From positions 1-9,555 of the forward strand of contig DGBN01000040.1 in assembly GCA_002384815.1 (NCBI GenBank): a DNA stretch of 9,555 bases. The letters run 5' to 3'. The translations under genes were made by a program, and so were the position numbers. This DNA is from Oxalobacteraceae bacterium UBA4003. GTDB taxonomy: Bacteria; Pseudomonadota; Gammaproteobacteria; Burkholderiales; Burkholderiaceae_D. Each line of letters starts with the position of its first letter. Position 1 is the first letter of the stretch. Below, piece after piece: positions 6,745 to 9,555 of this stretch. The notes beneath the pieces were generated by a model. The model ran no database searches. It was given only the letters and a program-made list of their open reading frames with translations, and was not told the origin of the DNA.

Positions 6745-7959
6745 TCAGGATTTTTCGCTGGATAACTTCTTGGTAAATTCGACTATGCGTTGTGCAGCTT
6801 CCAGGCATTCTTCGACTTCGGCTACCAAGGCCATGCGTATGCGGTTTTGCCCAGGGTTGATGCCATGCGCCTCGCGGCCCAGATAGCTGCCCGGCAATAC
6901 GGTGACATTATATTCGGCATACAGGCGCTTCGCGAATTCGATATCGCTGATGGCGACCAGTTTGTCGACTTTGGCCCACAGGTAAAAACCGGCGTCAGGT
7001 AAATCGACATCCAGTACTTCCTGCAGCAAGGGTGTGACTTGCTTGAATTTCTTGACGTATTTTTCGCGGTTCTCGACGACGTGCTGCTCATCGTTCCAGG
7101 CTGCAATCGACGCGCTTTGCACAGAAGGACACATTGCGCTGCCGTGATAGGTGCGATACAACAGAAATTTTTTGAGAATTTCTGCATCGCCGGCAACGAA
7201 ACCCGAGCGCATGCCCGGCACATTCGAGCGTTTCGACAGACTGGAAAAACCGATCAGGCGTGGGTAGCCGGTGCGGCCCAGCTTGTGTGCGGCTTCCAGC
7301 CCGCCTAATGGCGCTTCTGCCTTGAAATAAATCTCGGAATAGCATTCATCGGCCGCGATCACGAAATTGTAGCGATCGGATAAGGCAAACAGTTCGGCCC
7401 AATCATCCAGCGTCAATACGGCACCGGCCGGATTTCCGGGGGAGCATATATAGACCAGTTGTACGCGCGACCATACTTCATGCGTAACGCTGGCAAAATC
7501 CGGCGCAAAGTTGCGCGCCGGATCGCAATTGACGAAGTAGGGATGCGCACCTGCCAGATAGGCGGCGCCTTCGTAAATCTGGTACAGCGGGTTCGGGCAT
7601 ACGACCAATGCGTGTTGCGTAGGATCGACGACGGTTTGCGCCAGTGCAAACAAGGCTTCGCGCGAACCGTTGACGGGTAGTATTTGCGTTGCGGGATTCA
7701 GTTTCGGCAAGTTGTAGCGGCGCTCCAGCCAGCCAGCGATGGTGGCACGCAAGGCTTCCGTTCCTGCTGTAGTCGGGTAAGTCGCCAAACCATCGAGATT
7801 GTCGGCCAGCGCTTTTTGTATAAAAGCCGGCGTTGGATGCTTGGGTTCGCCTATGCCAAGGCTGATGGCGCGATAAGCAGCATGCGGCGTCACGCTTGCA
7901 AACAGTTGCTTGAGTTTCTCGAACGGGTAGGGTTGCAGTTGATTCAGAAGTGGATTCAC
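6745..7959 (-). CDS. dapC: DapC, succinyldiaminopimelate aminotransferase
   Basis: DapC is a PLP-dependent class I/II aminotransferase that uses glutamate to aminate N-succinyl-2-amino-6-ketopimelate, the step between DapD and DapE. Counting from the GTG start (404 residues), fold-type I landmarks are LGIGEPKHPTP near the N-terminus, SPGNPAG with N176, the PLP-ring aspartate D204 and Y207 in AADECYSEIY, the Schiff-base lysine K243 in SSLSKRSNVPGMRSG, and the probable carboxylate-binding R375 in NRIRMALV. Sequence and location beside dapD support DapC over a general aspartate or ArgD-type transaminase. No ATG fits the beginning. GTG at 7959 gives MNPLLNQLQPYPFEKL, the usual start of betaproteobacterial DapC; a TTG at 7971 would add four residues. 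Neither has a clear Shine-Dalgarno. It is the first gene of the leftward dap operon and diverges from smc. Confidence 0.93.
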   Translation of the reverse strand: MNPLLNQLQPYPFEKLKQLFASVTPHAAYRAISLGIGEPKHPTPAFIQKALADNLDGLATYPTTAGTEALRATIAGWLERRYNLPKLNPATQILPVNGSREALFALAQTVVDPTQHALVVCPNPLYQIYEGAAYLAGAHPYFVNCDPARNFAPDFASVTHEVWSRVQLVYICSPGNPAGAVLTLDDWAELFALSDRYNFVIAADECYSEIYFKAEAPLGGLEAAHKLGRTGYPRLIGFSSLSKRSNVPGMRSGFVAGDAEILKKFLLYRTYHGSAMCPSVQSASIAAWNDEQHVVENREKYVKKFKQVTPLLQEVLDVDLPDAGFYLWAKVDKLVAISDIEFAKRLYAEYNVTVLPGSYLGREAHGINPGQNRIRMALVAEVEECLEAAQRIVEFTKKLSSEKS

Positions 7960-8029
7960 GGCAGAGAGCAAAAAATGTGCGGTCAGTTAACAGTGGAGTG
8001 TCAAGTGAGGCAAGGTTCAAAGTGGCAAC

Positions 8030-8058
8030 ATTATACCGCCCATGCGCCTGCAACCGTA
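8030..8058 (-). promoter_or_regulatory. Candidate dapC operon promoter
   Basis: A perfect TATAAT lies on the minus strand at 8035-8030, about 70 bases before the dapC GTG. The -35 position at 17-base spacing (TACGGT, 8058-8053) is poor, and TTGCAG lies too close at 12 bases. A perfect TTGACA further downstream (8004-7999) has no convincing -10. The TATAAT is the best candidate for the start of the dapC-dapD-pilU-yffB-dapE transcript. Confidence 0.45.
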
Positions 8059-8128
8059 GCGCGCTTTATTCCATACATAAGGTCTTGCGCAAGGACTTGC
8101 TTCAAATGCGAGTAAACGTTATTTCAAA

Positions 8129-8137
8129 TGCTATGAT
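8129..8137 (+). promoter_or_regulatory. Candidate extended -10 promoter of smc
   Basis: TGCTATGAT at 8129-8137 fits an extended -10 element (TGN followed by TATGAT), which can work without a good -35; none is seen at 17 bases. It would give a leader of about 80 bases before the smc GTG. TTGCTT (8097-8102) with TATTTC (8120-8125) at 17-base spacing is a weaker alternative. Confidence 0.4.
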
Positions 8138-8165
8138 TACCCTCTTTTGCGGGCTGTTTCGCCGC

Positions 8166-8196
8166 ATCCGCCAACTCGGTCGGATACTTAATTTTT
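8166..8196 (+). other. Possible hairpin with T-run in the smc leader
   Basis: ATCCG (8166-8170) pairs with CGGAT (8181-8185), extended by CC/GG (8171-8172 with 8178-8179) past one bulged T, around a five-base loop. TTTTT at 8192-8196 follows six bases after the stem. It lies between the candidate smc promoter and the start codon. It may be an attenuator-like structure or chance. Confidence 0.25.
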
Positions 8197-8224
8197 GTCG
8201 TATATCCTGGGAACGGTTGATAAC

Positions 8225-9555
8225 GTGCGTTTAACTTCGATTAAATTATCTGGATTCAAGTCTTTCGTCGATCCAACGAACTTTCAGGTGCCGGGCCAAT
8301 TGGTGGGGGTCGTAGGCCCTAACGGTTGCGGTAAATCCAATATTATCGATGCAGTGCGCTGGGTTTTGGGTGAATCCAAGGCTTCCGAGTTGCGCGGCGA
8401 ATCGATGCAGGACGTTATTTTCAACGGCACCAACACCCGCAAACCGGCAGGACGTTCATCGGTCGAACTGGTATTCGATAACGGCGAGGGCAAGGCTGCC
8501 GGTCAGTGGGGCCAGTACGCAGAGATCGCCGTCAAGCGCACGCTGACACGCGACGGTACCTCGACGTATTACATCAATAATCAGGCAGTGCGCCGCCGCG
8601 ATATCCAGGATATTTTCCTTGGTACAGGCTTGGGCCCGCGTGCTTACGCGATCATCGGACAGGGCATGATTTCGCGCATCATCGAAGCGCGTCCTGAAGA
8701 ACTGCGTATCTTTTTGGAGGAAGCCGCTGGCGTATCCAAGTACAAGGAGCGCCGTCGCGAGACAGAAAATCGCCTGCAAGACACGCGTGAAAATCTGCTG
8801 CGCGTCGAAGACATTCTGCGCGAGCTGAATGCCAATCTGGAAAAGCTGCAAAGCCAGGCTGCTGTCGCACAAAAATTCCACGAATTGCAAGCCGATCAGG
8901 ACGAGAAGCAAAAACTGCTGTGGCTGTTGCGCAAGAACGAAGCGAAATCCGAGCAGGACAAGCATTTCCGCGATATAGAAAAAGCGCAAATCGATCTGGA
9001 AGAACAGACCGCCAAGCTGCGTCATGTCGAAACCGAACTTGAGCATATGCGTCAGGCGCATTACGGCGCTGGCGACCGCATGCATCAGGCGCAAGGTCAT
9101 CTGTATCAAACCAATTCCGAGATCGGCAGCCTGGAAGCGCAAATCAAGTTCGTTATCGAATCGCGCAGCCGCCTGCAATCGCAACTCAATTCGCTGACCG
9201 CACAGCGCGATCAATGGCAACGCCAGGGTACGCAATACCAGGACGATCTGCTTGAAGCGGAAATGCATCTTGAAGAACAGGCGATGCGTGTAGAGCAGGC
9301 GCAGGAAATCGCGCATAGGGAAAACGACCGTATCCCGGCATTGGAACAAGCATGGCGTGAATTGCAATTGAAAACGACTGAGTCGCGCGGCAAGATCATG
9401 CAGGCACAGCAGCAGATCGAACTGGAGTCGACGCATCAACGTAACGCTTCCAATATTCTCTCTGGTTTGACCGTACGGCGTGAACGTTTGCAGCAGGAAA
9501 AGCAGGGGCTCAACCTGCCAGACAGCACACATCTGTCCAACCTGAAAATGCAGCT
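8225..9555 (+). CDS. smc: Smc, chromosome segregation/condensin ATPase, partial (N-terminal part)
   Basis: Smc is the ATPase of the bacterial condensin; with ScpA and ScpB it loads on DNA and organises and separates chromosomes. The 443 codons present form the N-terminal half-head and the start of the long arm. Landmarks are MRLTSIKLSGFKSFVDP at the start, Walker A GPNGCGKSN at 31-39, DAVRWVLGE (42-50) with the ELRG arginine segment following, GQGMISRII at 145-153 and EEAAGVSKYKERRRE near 165-179. From about 175 onward the sequence is charged, Gln/Glu/Lys-rich and heptad-like, as expected of the coiled coil. Signature and Walker B lie in the C-terminal half beyond the window; full family members are about 1,170 residues. 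The GTG start at 8225 is chosen because it gives the conserved N-terminus exactly; the ribosome-binding site (GGGAACGG, distant) is weak. It diverges from the dap operon. Confidence 0.95.
   Translation, partial: MRLTSIKLSGFKSFVDPTNFQVPGQLVGVVGPNGCGKSNIIDAVRWVLGESKASELRGESMQDVIFNGTNTRKPAGRSSVELVFDNGEGKAAGQWGQYAEIAVKRTLTRDGTSTYYINNQAVRRRDIQDIFLGTGLGPRAYAIIGQGMISRIIEARPEELRIFLEEAAGVSKYKERRRETENRLQDTRENLLRVEDILRELNANLEKLQSQAAVAQKFHELQADQDEKQKLLWLLRKNEAKSEQDKHFRDIEKAQIDLEEQTAKLRHVETELEHMRQAHYGAGDRMHQAQGHLYQTNSEIGSLEAQIKFVIESRSRLQSQLNSLTAQRDQWQRQGTQYQDDLLEAEMHLEEQAMRVEQAQEIAHRENDRIPALEQAWRELQLKTTESRGKIMQAQQQIELESTHQRNASNILSGLTVRRERLQQEKQGLNLPDSTHLSNLKMQ

Noticed and set aside
7999..8004. Perfect TTGACA on the minus strand as the -35 of dapC
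   Set aside because: No acceptable -10 lies 16-18 bases downstream; the TATAAT at 8035-8030 is a better promoter candidate.
7478..8053. A 191-codon minus-strand frame overlapping dapC and its upstream region
   Set aside because: It overlaps DapC in another frame, and DapC carries all the conserved aminotransferase residues.
7960..8224. Lysine riboswitch in the leader of the dap operon
   Set aside because: The predicted leader before dapC is only about 65 bases, far too short for a lysine aptamer, and no matching fold is apparent.
8456..9532. A 358-codon open frame on the minus strand opposite smc, hydrophobic-looking
   Set aside because: It is fully antisense to the clearly conserved Smc coiled-coil frame; hydrophobic Leu/Phe runs are the usual complement of Gln/Glu/Lys codons. 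No family resemblance.

Overview
The window looks like ordinary chromosome from a betaproteobacterium, most likely of the Burkholderiales/Oxalobacteraceae type (Herminiimonas or Janthinobacterium-like). This rests on family resemblance of the Smc, DapC, DapD and YheS proteins, moderate GC content and the gene order; it is an inference from memory, not a database search. I found no tRNA, rRNA, insertion sequence, phage gene or CRISPR array.

Layout. Seven genes run leftward on the minus strand and one runs rightward on the plus strand. Reading in the direction of transcription from about 7960 down to 1: dapC, dapD, pilU, yffB (ArsC/Spx-like), dapE, then a GC-rich hairpin, prmB, a second GC-rich hairpin, and yheS (an ABC-F ATPase, cut by the left edge of the window). 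Diverging from dapC across a 265-base intergenic region is smc, whose first 443 codons are present before the right edge cuts it.

How the genes work together. dapC, dapD and dapE encode the three consecutive steps of the succinylase branch of diaminopimelate/lysine synthesis: DapD succinylates tetrahydrodipicolinate, DapC transaminates the product, and DapE removes the succinyl group. This supplies meso-DAP for peptidoglycan and lysine. Two other genes sit between dapD and dapE: yffB, a known conserved neighbour of dapE, and pilU, which encodes a type IV pilus retraction ATPase accessory. pilU, yffB and dapE are separated by only 2 and 4 bases, so they are almost certainly co-transcribed and translationally coupled. 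prmB (methyltransferase for ribosomal protein L3) and yheS (ribosome-associated ABC-F protein) form a downstream, translation-related pair. smc encodes the chromosome condensin ATPase.

The most noteworthy points are the placement of pilU inside a lysine-biosynthesis operon, a REP-like palindrome between dapE and prmB that may act as a terminator or attenuator, a second palindromic repeat between prmB and yheS, and a perfect 37-base repeat coding for the Walker B region in both halves of yheS. I did not find convincing evidence of a previously undescribed multi-gene system; every complete gene belongs to a recognisable family.
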